From: Oasisia sp. SBJ-2009
Lineage: Eukaryota; Annelida; Polychaeta; Sabellida; Siboglinidae
Assembly: GCA_964017155.1 (NCBI GenBank)
Contig: OZ024862.1
Span: 31,857,251 to 31,921,250 of the forward strand
Direction of reading: 5' to 3'
Length of the DNA stretch: 64,000 nucleotides
In this document: positions 14,279 to 28,300 of the stretch, piece after piece
Numbering within the stretch: position 1 is the stretch's first letter
How the letters are laid out: every line of letters begins with the position of its first letter
The notes under the pieces: generated by a model
Told to the model about the DNA's origin: nothing
Database searches by the model: none
Seen by the model: only the letters and a program-made list of their open reading frames with translations
Translations under genes and position numbers: made by a program

Positions 14279-16351
14279 TGCTAGTTACTGTAATACAATG
14301 GATTCATTATTTACTGATAATGCTCCATCTAGGAGAGTTATTAAAAGTAATTAGCAAGCTAGTTACCGCGTGATATGCAAGGAAAATACACTGATAATAT
14401 TGGTTATGTGGAAGTTACACGCTGCATTTTACACACCATGCGTAATATCCTATAATGAAGACAGCATGAGTTTGTGCTTCAAATGTCCCTGTTCAAGAGC
14501 GTGAATAATTTGTTTCGTATTTTAAAAAATGCGCCACATTAACGACATATTTCCAGTACGATGAGTTTAGCTGCTATTACATTACTTATACTGTGTATGC
14601 GACATCTACAAATGCGTGTTTCTTAATAACAAATACTAAAATGAACATCCGATAGCTTCCTATTTGTTAATCCTAATTATGTGATGCTTGCTTGTGTCGT
14701 ATTTAGAACACAAAATAAGCATCAACGGGCGAGCAAAGGACATTTGATTACACCCCCACCCCTTAAACGCAGCCTCTATTTTAGTCAATTGTTGGTCGCC
14801 GAATGAAGCGGATTGTTCACGCGCGTCTAAAAATGTACTATCTTTCACCTGCTCATTTTAGCGACATATAAACCCTAACTGAGACACCGAACAGAATTGA
14901 GAATATATTTAAATATACCCCAGATGTGACTGAGAATAAGAAAGCAGCGCATTTTATCCAAGTATGCCCCGACTGCCGTAATCCGATTAGGTTCATTGAT
15001 GCTCATACAAACTAAAATTAGGCACCTAACAGAAGTGTAAGTATGTTGAAATTGTCTACAAGAACTGACACACCGTCCCTGTCGACAGTCTTGCACTTTT
15101 TAGCTGTAACATAACCGAATTATACAGATATTTGCGTATGACATGTCAGCTTAAACTAATCACATACATAGGTGATATATAGTCTGATAAGAAACTATAT
15201 AAATCACTGGTAATTTGTATGTTCTATCCGAATTGTCAACATCTAAGATGCTCTTTAATGCACTAAAAGCAATGTGGATATGTTTTAGTAACAACATTAT
15301 TACCACAGTGAATGCGTTTACAGCGATCAAGTTGCGGCAGAGGGTGGCGCAACTGTCTATTCAACATTTGCCACGTGTCTATGGTGTCACTGGCCAACAT
15401 GTTTTTCTGACAGTAACTAATCTACCAGCTGTATCTGATGTGTTCAATAGTGTATGTACACCAGCGAAATAATGTGTGGCATAATAAACGACGTGTGATG
15501 GTTATGGAAGTGTCTCTGTCTAATATAATGGGTTGCGCCCGAATAAAGTGCGGCTTATTGCAAGGGGGGTTAGGGTGATCATTTGTTTGACGCAAGAGAT
15601 ACGTTCTACTGTGTATCACGAATATGCTTCCATCATGTAACGTGTATATTCCTGAATGTATGTCCGACATTTCAGCGTTCTACATACAATTTAATTGAAA
15701 TTACCATCGAAAGACGCTGCCTGGCCTCTCAATACTGCGAAAATTTATGAGAAACTGGCCTGTGATTCTGAGCCCTCCTGGGGGCGCATATATACGACGC
15801 ACAGTTCATAATTGCATCATACAATTAAGCAAAGTTGGTGAGCATTATGATATACAGAAATTCGTGAAATTTAGCATTTTGCGTGTCCGAAAAAATGCTG
15901 TTCAAAAATATGATTTTTGCATTTTTATGGTGAAATTTACAACATTTAAAAAAAAAATTGTCAAAAAATATATATCTTCAATATTCTCTATATGTTACTG
16001 TCAGATCGTTAAGAGACTGTGGTGGACTGTTTGTTGTGTACAGTGCCATTAGTTTCAGGCAAACGTCTGATCTATTATCGGTTTCTGAATAAACGTGTTT
16101 CAACCCACGCACGGTGCTATTTATCTGGGAGGGGTGCAACTTTTGAAGACGCATATTATAATTATTATCGAGATGGTGTCAATTTCCCTAGACAGTTAAT
16201 CTAGCTATATGTCATTCTTGATGTATGACTAATTTTTGTGAACTTTTGACGTTTTCGGCCAATCTAATTGAAAAACGGCCGTTTTGACATAAGAGGCACG
16301 AAAACGTAGTTTAAGCGATGCGTGAGGTTGTTGTTTTGCTTCATTTGATGT
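14279..16351. repeat. Short satellite unit (2073 bp), unit 7, with a private substitution
   Basis: Third short unit, isolated between long units, with the same deletion junction. It carries an A-to-C change at 15580 (GTGATC where other copies read GTGATA), the only copy-specific base difference I found. Confidence 0.92.
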
Positions 16352-19300
16352 TGCTAGTTACTGTAATACAATGGATTCATTATTTACTGATAATGCTCCA
16401 TCTAGGAGAGTTATTAAAAGTAATTAGCAAGCTAGTTACCGCGTGATATGCAAGGAAAATACACTGATAATATTGGTTATGTGGAAGTTACACGCTGCAT
16501 TTTACACACCATGCGTAATATCCTATAATGAAGACAGCATGAGTTTGTGCTTCAAATGTCCCTGTTCAAGAGCGTGAATAATTTGTTTCGTATTTTAAAA
16601 AATGCGCCACATTAACGACATATTTCCAGTACGATGAGTTTAGCTGCTATTACATTACTTATACTGTGTATGCGACATCTACAAATGCGTGTTTCTTAAT
16701 AACAAATACTAAAATGAACATCCGATAGCTTCCTATTTGTTAATCCTAATTATGTGATGCTTGCTTGTGTCGTATTTAGAACACAAAATAAGCATCAACG
16801 GGCGAGCAAAGGACATTTGATTACACCCCCACCCCTTAAACGCAGCCTCTATTTTAGTCAATTGTTGGTCGCCGAATGAAGCGGATTGTTCACGCGCGTC
16901 TAAAAATGTACTATCTTTCACCTGCTCATTTTAGCGACATATAAACCCTAACTGAGACACCGAACAGAATTGAGAATATATTTAAATATACCCCAGATGT
17001 GACTGAGAATAAGAAAGCAGCGCATTTTATCCAAGTATGCCCCGACTGCCGTAATCCGATTAGGTTCATTGATGCTCATACAAACTAAAATTAGGCACCT
17101 AACAGAAGTGTAAGTATGTTGAAATTGTCTACAAGAACTGACACACCGTCCCTGTCGACAGTCTTGCACTTTTTAGCTGTAACATAACCGAATTATACAG
17201 ATATTTGCGTATGACATGTCAGCTTAAACTAATCACATACATAGGTGATATATAGTCTGATAAGAAACTATATAAATCACTGGTAATTTGTATGTTCTAT
17301 CCGAATTGTCAACATCTAAGATGCTCTTTAATGCACTAAAAGCAATGTGGATATGTTTTAGTAACAACATTATTACCACAGTGAATGCGTTTACAGCGAT
17401 CAAGTTGCGGCAGAGGGTGGCGCAACTGTCTATTCAACATTTGCCACGTGTCTATGGTGTCACTGGCCAACATGTTTTTCTGACAGTAACTAATCTACCA
17501 GCTGTATCTGATGTGTTCAATAGTGTATGTACACCAGCGAAATAATGTGTGGCATAATAAACGACGTGTGATGGTTATGGAAGTGTCTCTGTCTAATATA
17601 ATGGGTTGCGCCCGAATAAAGTGCGGCTTATTGCAAGGGGGGTTAGGGTGATAATTTGTTTGACGCAAGAGATACGTTCTACTGTGTATCACGAATATGC
17701 TTCCATCATGTAACGTGTATATTCCTGAATGTATGTCCGACATTTCAGCGTTCTACATACAATTTAATTGAAATTACCATCGAAAGACGCTGCCTGGCCT
17801 CTCAATACTGCGAAAATTTATGAGAAACTGGCCTGTGATTCTGAGCCCTCCTGGGGGCGCATATATACGACGCACAGTTCATAATTGCATCATACAATTA
17901 AGCAAAGTTGGTGAGCATTATGATATACAGAAATTCGTGAAATTTAGCATTTTGCGTGTCCGAAAAAATGCTGTTCAAAAATATGATTTTTGCATTTTTA
18001 TGGTGAAATTTACAACATTTAAAAAAAAAATTGTCAAAAAATATATATCTTCAATATTCTCTATATGTTACTGTCAGATCGTTAAGAGACTGTGGTGGAC
18101 TGTTTGTTGTGTACAGTGCCATTAGTTTCAGGCAAACGTCTGATCTATTATCGGTTTCTGAATAAACGTGTTTCAACCCACGCACGGTGCTATTTATCTG
18201 GGAGGGGTGCAACTTTTGAAGACGCATATTATAATTATTATCGAGATGGTGTCAATTTCCCTAGACAGTTAATCTAGCTATATGTCATTCTTGATGTATG
18301 ACTAATTTTTGTGAACTTTTGACGTTTTCGGCCAATCTATTTGACGTAAGACCACCAAAATGTGCACGTCCGCCATTACCCGACCGCAGAGTACCTTATA
18401 AAAGCAGCATTATGCACGTTGTCTGGATTTCTGTGAGCACATATGTAGTGTGGAGTGATTATAAATGACGTTTTTGTGCAGCGTGACATCAGAGCTGTCA
18501 AATTACGACAGCTGTCATTCGGTGCATTTCTGCGTATTAATACATTTGTCATTTTGCTTGGTGATGTAATCAGGGGCAATCCGTGGGTGGCTCAAGCAGA
18601 AATGGAGGGGTGTAAGGTTTGAATGAACTTTGTGGGAGCCTGAGGTATTAAAAGTTCACGAATTTTCCACTGAACCTCTGCCTGTGGAGGGTAAACATGC
18701 TGTGAAATTGTCAATAAGAGAGCTGATCAAGATTAATAGGAAATGAAGGAAACGTTATAATGGTCGCCTATGGAAAATGCAAATGTGGTCTTAGGCCTAA
18801 TTGAAAAACGGCCGTTTTGACATAAGAGGCACGAAAACGTAGTTTAAGCGATGCGTGAGGTTGTTGTTTTGCTTCATTTGATGTTGCTAGTTACTGTAAT
18901 ACAATGGATTCATTATTTACTGATAATGCTCCATCTAGGAGAGTTATTAAAAGTAATTAGCAAGCTAGTTACCGCGTGATATGCAAGGAAAATACACTGA
19001 TAATATTGGTTATGTGGAAGTTACACGCTGCATTTTACACACCATGCGTAATATCCTATAATGAAGACAGCATGAGTTTGTGCTTCAAATGTCCCTGTTC
19101 AAGAGCGTGAATAATTTGTTTCGTATTTTAAAAAATGCGCCACATTAACGACATATTTCCAGTACGATGAGTTTAGCTGCTATTACATTACTTATACTGT
19201 GTATGCGACATCTACAAATGCGTGTTTCTTAATAACAAATACTAAAATGAACATCCGATAGCTTCCTATTTGTTAATCCTAATTATGTGATGCTTGCTTG

Positions 19301-22300
19301 TGTCGTATTTAGAACACAAAATAAGCATCAACGGGCGAGCAAAGGACATTTGATTACACCCCCACCCCTTAAACGCAGCCTCTATTTTAGTCAATTGTTG
19401 GTCGCCGAATGAAGCGGATTGTTCACGCGCGTCTAAAAATGTACTATCTTTCACCTGCTCATTTTAGCGACATATAAACCCTAACTGAGACACCGAACAG
19501 AATTGAGAATATATTTAAATATACCCCAGATGTGACTGAGAATAAGAAAGCAGCGCATTTTATCCAAGTATGCCCCGACTGCCGTAATCCGATTAGGTTC
19601 ATTGATGCTCATACAAACTAAAATTAGGCACCTAACAGAAGTGTAAGTATGTTGAAATTGTCTACAAGAACTGACACACCGTCCCTGTCGACAGTCTTGC
19701 ACTTTTTAGCTGTAACATAACCGAATTATACAGATATTTGCGTATGACATGTCAGCTTAAACTAATCACATACATAGGTGATATATAGTCTGATAAGAAA
19801 CTATATAAATCACTGGTAATTTGTATGTTCTATCCGAATTGTCAACATCTAAGATGCTCTTTAATGCACTAAAAGCAATGTGGATATGTTTTAGTAACAA
19901 CATTATTACCACAGTGAATGCGTTTACAGCGATCAAGTTGCGGCAGAGGGTGGCGCAACTGTCTATTCAACATTTGCCACGTGTCTATGGTGTCACTGGC
20001 CAACATGTTTTTCTGACAGTAACTAATCTACCAGCTGTATCTGATGTGTTCAATAGTGTATGTACACCAGCGAAATAATGTGTGGCATAATAAACGACGT
20101 GTGATGGTTATGGAAGTGTCTCTGTCTAATATAATGGGTTGCGCCCGAATAAAGTGCGGCTTATTGCAAGGGGGGTTAGGGTGATAATTTGTTTGACGCA
20201 AGAGATACGTTCTACTGTGTATCACGAATATGCTTCCATCATGTAACGTGTATATTCCTGAATGTATGTCCGACATTTCAGCGTTCTACATACAATTTAA
20301 TTGAAATTACCATCGAAAGACGCTGCCTGGCCTCTCAATACTGCGAAAATTTATGAGAAACTGGCCTGTGATTCTGAGCCCTCCTGGGGGCGCATATATA
20401 CGACGCACAGTTCATAATTGCATCATACAATTAAGCAAAGTTGGTGAGCATTATGATATACAGAAATTCGTGAAATTTAGCATTTTGCGTGTCCGAAAAA
20501 ATGCTGTTCAAAAATATGATTTTTGCATTTTTATGGTGAAATTTACAACATTTAAAAAAAAAATTGTCAAAAAATATATATCTTCAATATTCTCTATATG
20601 TTACTGTCAGATCGTTAAGAGACTGTGGTGGACTGTTTGTTGTGTACAGTGCCATTAGTTTCAGGCAAACGTCTGATCTATTATCGGTTTCTGAATAAAC
20701 GTGTTTCAACCCACGCACGGTGCTATTTATCTGGGAGGGGTGCAACTTTTGAAGACGCATATTATAATTATTATCGAGATGGTGTCAATTTCCCTAGACA
20801 GTTAATCTAGCTATATGTCATTCTTGATGTATGACTAATTTTTGTGAACTTTTGACGTTTTCGGCCAATCTATTTGACGTAAGACCACCAAAATGTGCAC
20901 GTCCGCCATTACCCGACCGCAGAGTACCTTATAAAAGCAGCATTATGCACGTTGTCTGGATTTCTGTGAGCACATATGTAGTGTGGAGTGATTATAAATG
21001 ACGTTTTTGTGCAGCGTGACATCAGAGCTGTCAAATTACGACAGCTGTCATTCGGTGCATTTCTGCGTATTAATACATTTGTCATTTTGCTTGGTGATGT
21101 AATCAGGGGCAATCCGTGGGTGGCTCAAGCAGAAATGGAGGGGTGTAAGGTTTGAATGAACTTTGTGGGAGCCTGAGGTATTAAAAGTTCACGAATTTTC
21201 CACTGAACCTCTGCCTGTGGAGGGTAAACATGCTGTGAAATTGTCAATAAGAGAGCTGATCAAGATTAATAGGAAATGAAGGAAACGTTATAATGGTCGC
21301 CTATGGAAAATGCAAATGTGGTCTTAGGCCTAATTGAAAAACGGCCGTTTTGACATAAGAGGCACGAAAACGTAGTTTAAGCGATGCGTGAGGTTGTTGT
21401 TTTGCTTCATTTGATGTTGCTAGTTACTGTAATACAATGGATTCATTATTTACTGATAATGCTCCATCTAGGAGAGTTATTAAAAGTAATTAGCAAGCTA
21501 GTTACCGCGTGATATGCAAGGAAAATACACTGATAATATTGGTTATGTGGAAGTTACACGCTGCATTTTACACACCATGCGTAATATCCTATAATGAAGA
21601 CAGCATGAGTTTGTGCTTCAAATGTCCCTGTTCAAGAGCGTGAATAATTTGTTTCGTATTTTAAAAAATGCGCCACATTAACGACATATTTCCAGTACGA
21701 TGAGTTTAGCTGCTATTACATTACTTATACTGTGTATGCGACATCTACAAATGCGTGTTTCTTAATAACAAATACTAAAATGAACATCCGATAGCTTCCT
21801 ATTTGTTAATCCTAATTATGTGATGCTTGCTTGTGTCGTATTTAGAACACAAAATAAGCATCAACGGGCGAGCAAAGGACATTTGATTACACCCCCACCC
21901 CTTAAACGCAGCCTCTATTTTAGTCAATTGTTGGTCGCCGAATGAAGCGGATTGTTCACGCGCGTCTAAAAATGTACTATCTTTCACCTGCTCATTTTAG
22001 CGACATATAAACCCTAACTGAGACACCGAACAGAATTGAGAATATATTTAAATATACCCCAGATGTGACTGAGAATAAGAAAGCAGCGCATTTTATCCAA
22101 GTATGCCCCGACTGCCGTAATCCGATTAGGTTCATTGATGCTCATACAAACTAAAATTAGGCACCTAACAGAAGTGTAAGTATGTTGAAATTGTCTACAA
22201 GAACTGACACACCGTCCCTGTCGACAGTCTTGCACTTTTTAGCTGTAACATAACCGAATTATACAGATATTTGCGTATGACATGTCAGCTTAAACTAATC

Positions 22301-25300
22301 ACATACATAGGTGATATATAGTCTGATAAGAAACTATATAAATCACTGGTAATTTGTATGTTCTATCCGAATTGTCAACATCTAAGATGCTCTTTAATGC
22401 ACTAAAAGCAATGTGGATATGTTTTAGTAACAACATTATTACCACAGTGAATGCGTTTACAGCGATCAAGTTGCGGCAGAGGGTGGCGCAACTGTCTATT
22501 CAACATTTGCCACGTGTCTATGGTGTCACTGGCCAACATGTTTTTCTGACAGTAACTAATCTACCAGCTGTATCTGATGTGTTCAATAGTGTATGTACAC
22601 CAGCGAAATAATGTGTGGCATAATAAACGACGTGTGATGGTTATGGAAGTGTCTCTGTCTAATATAATGGGTTGCGCCCGAATAAAGTGCGGCTTATTGC
22701 AAGGGGGGTTAGGGTGATAATTTGTTTGACGCAAGAGATACGTTCTACTGTGTATCACGAATATGCTTCCATCATGTAACGTGTATATTCCTGAATGTAT
22801 GTCCGACATTTCAGCGTTCTACATACAATTTAATTGAAATTACCATCGAAAGACGCTGCCTGGCCTCTCAATACTGCGAAAATTTATGAGAAACTGGCCT
22901 GTGATTCTGAGCCCTCCTGGGGGCGCATATATACGACGCACAGTTCATAATTGCATCATACAATTAAGCAAAGTTGGTGAGCATTATGATATACAGAAAT
23001 TCGTGAAATTTAGCATTTTGCGTGTCCGAAAAAATGCTGTTCAAAAATATGATTTTTGCATTTTTATGGTGAAATTTACAACATTTAAAAAAAAAATTGT
23101 CAAAAAATATATATCTTCAATATTCTCTATATGTTACTGTCAGATCGTTAAGAGACTGTGGTGGACTGTTTGTTGTGTACAGTGCCATTAGTTTCAGGCA
23201 AACGTCTGATCTATTATCGGTTTCTGAATAAACGTGTTTCAACCCACGCACGGTGCTATTTATCTGGGAGGGGTGCAACTTTTGAAGACGCATATTATAA
23301 TTATTATCGAGATGGTGTCAATTTCCCTAGACAGTTAATCTAGCTATATGTCATTCTTGATGTATGACTAATTTTTGTGAACTTTTGACGTTTTCGGCCA
23401 ATCTATTTGACGTAAGACCACCAAAATGTGCACGTCCGCCATTACCCGACCGCAGAGTACCTTATAAAAGCAGCATTATGCACGTTGTCTGGATTTCTGT
23501 GAGCACATATGTAGTGTGGAGTGATTATAAATGACGTTTTTGTGCAGCGTGACATCAGAGCTGTCAAATTACGACAGCTGTCATTCGGTGCATTTCTGCG
23601 TATTAATACATTTGTCATTTTGCTTGGTGATGTAATCAGGGGCAATCCGTGGGTGGCTCAAGCAGAAATGGAGGGGTGTAAGGTTTGAATGAACTTTGTG
23701 GGAGCCTGAGGTATTAAAAGTTCACGAATTTTCCACTGAACCTCTGCCTGTGGAGGGTAAACATGCTGTGAAATTGTCAATAAGAGAGCTGATCAAGATT
23801 AATAGGAAATGAAGGAAACGTTATAATGGTCGCCTATGGAAAATGCAAATGTGGTCTTAGGCCTAATTGAAAAACGGCCGTTTTGACATAAGAGGCACGA
23901 AAACGTAGTTTAAGCGATGCGTGAGGTTGTTGTTTTGCTTCATTTGATGTTGCTAGTTACTGTAATACAATGGATTCATTATTTACTGATAATGCTCCAT
24001 CTAGGAGAGTTATTAAAAGTAATTAGCAAGCTAGTTACCGCGTGATATGCAAGGAAAATACACTGATAATATTGGTTATGTGGAAGTTACACGCTGCATT
24101 TTACACACCATGCGTAATATCCTATAATGAAGACAGCATGAGTTTGTGCTTCAAATGTCCCTGTTCAAGAGCGTGAATAATTTGTTTCGTATTTTAAAAA
24201 ATGCGCCACATTAACGACATATTTCCAGTACGATGAGTTTAGCTGCTATTACATTACTTATACTGTGTATGCGACATCTACAAATGCGTGTTTCTTAATA
24301 ACAAATACTAAAATGAACATCCGATAGCTTCCTATTTGTTAATCCTAATTATGTGATGCTTGCTTGTGTCGTATTTAGAACACAAAATAAGCATCAACGG
24401 GCGAGCAAAGGACATTTGATTACACCCCCACCCCTTAAACGCAGCCTCTATTTTAGTCAATTGTTGGTCGCCGAATGAAGCGGATTGTTCACGCGCGTCT
24501 AAAAATGTACTATCTTTCACCTGCTCATTTTAGCGACATATAAACCCTAACTGAGACACCGAACAGAATTGAGAATATATTTAAATATACCCCAGATGTG
24601 ACTGAGAATAAGAAAGCAGCGCATTTTATCCAAGTATGCCCCGACTGCCGTAATCCGATTAGGTTCATTGATGCTCATACAAACTAAAATTAGGCACCTA
24701 ACAGAAGTGTAAGTATGTTGAAATTGTCTACAAGAACTGACACACCGTCCCTGTCGACAGTCTTGCACTTTTTAGCTGTAACATAACCGAATTATACAGA
24801 TATTTGCGTATGACATGTCAGCTTAAACTAATCACATACATAGGTGATATATAGTCTGATAAGAAACTATATAAATCACTGGTAATTTGTATGTTCTATC
24901 CGAATTGTCAACATCTAAGATGCTCTTTAATGCACTAAAAGCAATGTGGATATGTTTTAGTAACAACATTATTACCACAGTGAATGCGTTTACAGCGATC
25001 AAGTTGCGGCAGAGGGTGGCGCAACTGTCTATTCAACATTTGCCACGTGTCTATGGTGTCACTGGCCAACATGTTTTTCTGACAGTAACTAATCTACCAG
25101 CTGTATCTGATGTGTTCAATAGTGTATGTACACCAGCGAAATAATGTGTGGCATAATAAACGACGTGTGATGGTTATGGAAGTGTCTCTGTCTAATATAA
25201 TGGGTTGCGCCCGAATAAAGTGCGGCTTATTGCAAGGGGGGTTAGGGTGATAATTTGTTTGACGCAAGAGATACGTTCTACTGTGTATCACGAATATGCT

Positions 25301-28300
25301 TCCATCATGTAACGTGTATATTCCTGAATGTATGTCCGACATTTCAGCGTTCTACATACAATTTAATTGAAATTACCATCGAAAGACGCTGCCTGGCCTC
25401 TCAATACTGCGAAAATTTATGAGAAACTGGCCTGTGATTCTGAGCCCTCCTGGGGGCGCATATATACGACGCACAGTTCATAATTGCATCATACAATTAA
25501 GCAAAGTTGGTGAGCATTATGATATACAGAAATTCGTGAAATTTAGCATTTTGCGTGTCCGAAAAAATGCTGTTCAAAAATATGATTTTTGCATTTTTAT
25601 GGTGAAATTTACAACATTTAAAAAAAAAATTGTCAAAAAATATATATCTTCAATATTCTCTATATGTTACTGTCAGATCGTTAAGAGACTGTGGTGGACT
25701 GTTTGTTGTGTACAGTGCCATTAGTTTCAGGCAAACGTCTGATCTATTATCGGTTTCTGAATAAACGTGTTTCAACCCACGCACGGTGCTATTTATCTGG
25801 GAGGGGTGCAACTTTTGAAGACGCATATTATAATTATTATCGAGATGGTGTCAATTTCCCTAGACAGTTAATCTAGCTATATGTCATTCTTGATGTATGA
25901 CTAATTTTTGTGAACTTTTGACGTTTTCGGCCAATCTATTTGACGTAAGACCACCAAAATGTGCACGTCCGCCATTACCCGACCGCAGAGTACCTTATAA
26001 AAGCAGCATTATGCACGTTGTCTGGATTTCTGTGAGCACATATGTAGTGTGGAGTGATTATAAATGACGTTTTTGTGCAGCGTGACATCAGAGCTGTCAA
26101 ATTACGACAGCTGTCATTCGGTGCATTTCTGCGTATTAATACATTTGTCATTTTGCTTGGTGATGTAATCAGGGGCAATCCGTGGGTGGCTCAAGCAGAA
26201 ATGGAGGGGTGTAAGGTTTGAATGAACTTTGTGGGAGCCTGAGGTATTAAAAGTTCACGAATTTTCCACTGAACCTCTGCCTGTGGAGGGTAAACATGCT
26301 GTGAAATTGTCAATAAGAGAGCTGATCAAGATTAATAGGAAATGAAGGAAACGTTATAATGGTCGCCTATGGAAAATGCAAATGTGGTCTTAGGCCTAAT
26401 TGAAAAACGGCCGTTTTGACATAAGAGGCACGAAAACGTAGTTTAAGCGATGCGTGAGGTTGTTGTTTTGCTTCATTTGATGTTGCTAGTTACTGTAATA
26501 CAATGGATTCATTATTTACTGATAATGCTCCATCTAGGAGAGTTATTAAAAGTAATTAGCAAGCTAGTTACCGCGTGATATGCAAGGAAAATACACTGAT
26601 AATATTGGTTATGTGGAAGTTACACGCTGCATTTTACACACCATGCGTAATATCCTATAATGAAGACAGCATGAGTTTGTGCTTCAAATGTCCCTGTTCA
26701 AGAGCGTGAATAATTTGTTTCGTATTTTAAAAAATGCGCCACATTAACGACATATTTCCAGTACGATGAGTTTAGCTGCTATTACATTACTTATACTGTG
26801 TATGCGACATCTACAAATGCGTGTTTCTTAATAACAAATACTAAAATGAACATCCGATAGCTTCCTATTTGTTAATCCTAATTATGTGATGCTTGCTTGT
26901 GTCGTATTTAGAACACAAAATAAGCATCAACGGGCGAGCAAAGGACATTTGATTACACCCCCACCCCTTAAACGCAGCCTCTATTTTAGTCAATTGTTGG
27001 TCGCCGAATGAAGCGGATTGTTCACGCGCGTCTAAAAATGTACTATCTTTCACCTGCTCATTTTAGCGACATATAAACCCTAACTGAGACACCGAACAGA
27101 ATTGAGAATATATTTAAATATACCCCAGATGTGACTGAGAATAAGAAAGCAGCGCATTTTATCCAAGTATGCCCCGACTGCCGTAATCCGATTAGGTTCA
27201 TTGATGCTCATACAAACTAAAATTAGGCACCTAACAGAAGTGTAAGTATGTTGAAATTGTCTACAAGAACTGACACACCGTCCCTGTCGACAGTCTTGCA
27301 CTTTTTAGCTGTAACATAACCGAATTATACAGATATTTGCGTATGACATGTCAGCTTAAACTAATCACATACATAGGTGATATATAGTCTGATAAGAAAC
27401 TATATAAATCACTGGTAATTTGTATGTTCTATCCGAATTGTCAACATCTAAGATGCTCTTTAATGCACTAAAAGCAATGTGGATATGTTTTAGTAACAAC
27501 ATTATTACCACAGTGAATGCGTTTACAGCGATCAAGTTGCGGCAGAGGGTGGCGCAACTGTCTATTCAACATTTGCCACGTGTCTATGGTGTCACTGGCC
27601 AACATGTTTTTCTGACAGTAACTAATCTACCAGCTGTATCTGATGTGTTCAATAGTGTATGTACACCAGCGAAATAATGTGTGGCATAATAAACGACGTG
27701 TGATGGTTATGGAAGTGTCTCTGTCTAATATAATGGGTTGCGCCCGAATAAAGTGCGGCTTATTGCAAGGGGGGTTAGGGTGATAATTTGTTTGACGCAA
27801 GAGATACGTTCTACTGTGTATCACGAATATGCTTCCATCATGTAACGTGTATATTCCTGAATGTATGTCCGACATTTCAGCGTTCTACATACAATTTAAT
27901 TGAAATTACCATCGAAAGACGCTGCCTGGCCTCTCAATACTGCGAAAATTTATGAGAAACTGGCCTGTGATTCTGAGCCCTCCTGGGGGCGCATATATAC
28001 GACGCACAGTTCATAATTGCATCATACAATTAAGCAAAGTTGGTGAGCATTATGATATACAGAAATTCGTGAAATTTAGCATTTTGCGTGTCCGAAAAAA
28101 TGCTGTTCAAAAATATGATTTTTGCATTTTTATGGTGAAATTTACAACATTTAAAAAAAAAATTGTCAAAAAATATATATCTTCAATATTCTCTATATGT
28201 TACTGTCAGATCGTTAAGAGACTGTGGTGGACTGTTTGTTGTGTACAGTGCCATTAGTTTCAGGCAAACGTCTGATCTATTATCGGTTTCTGAATAAACG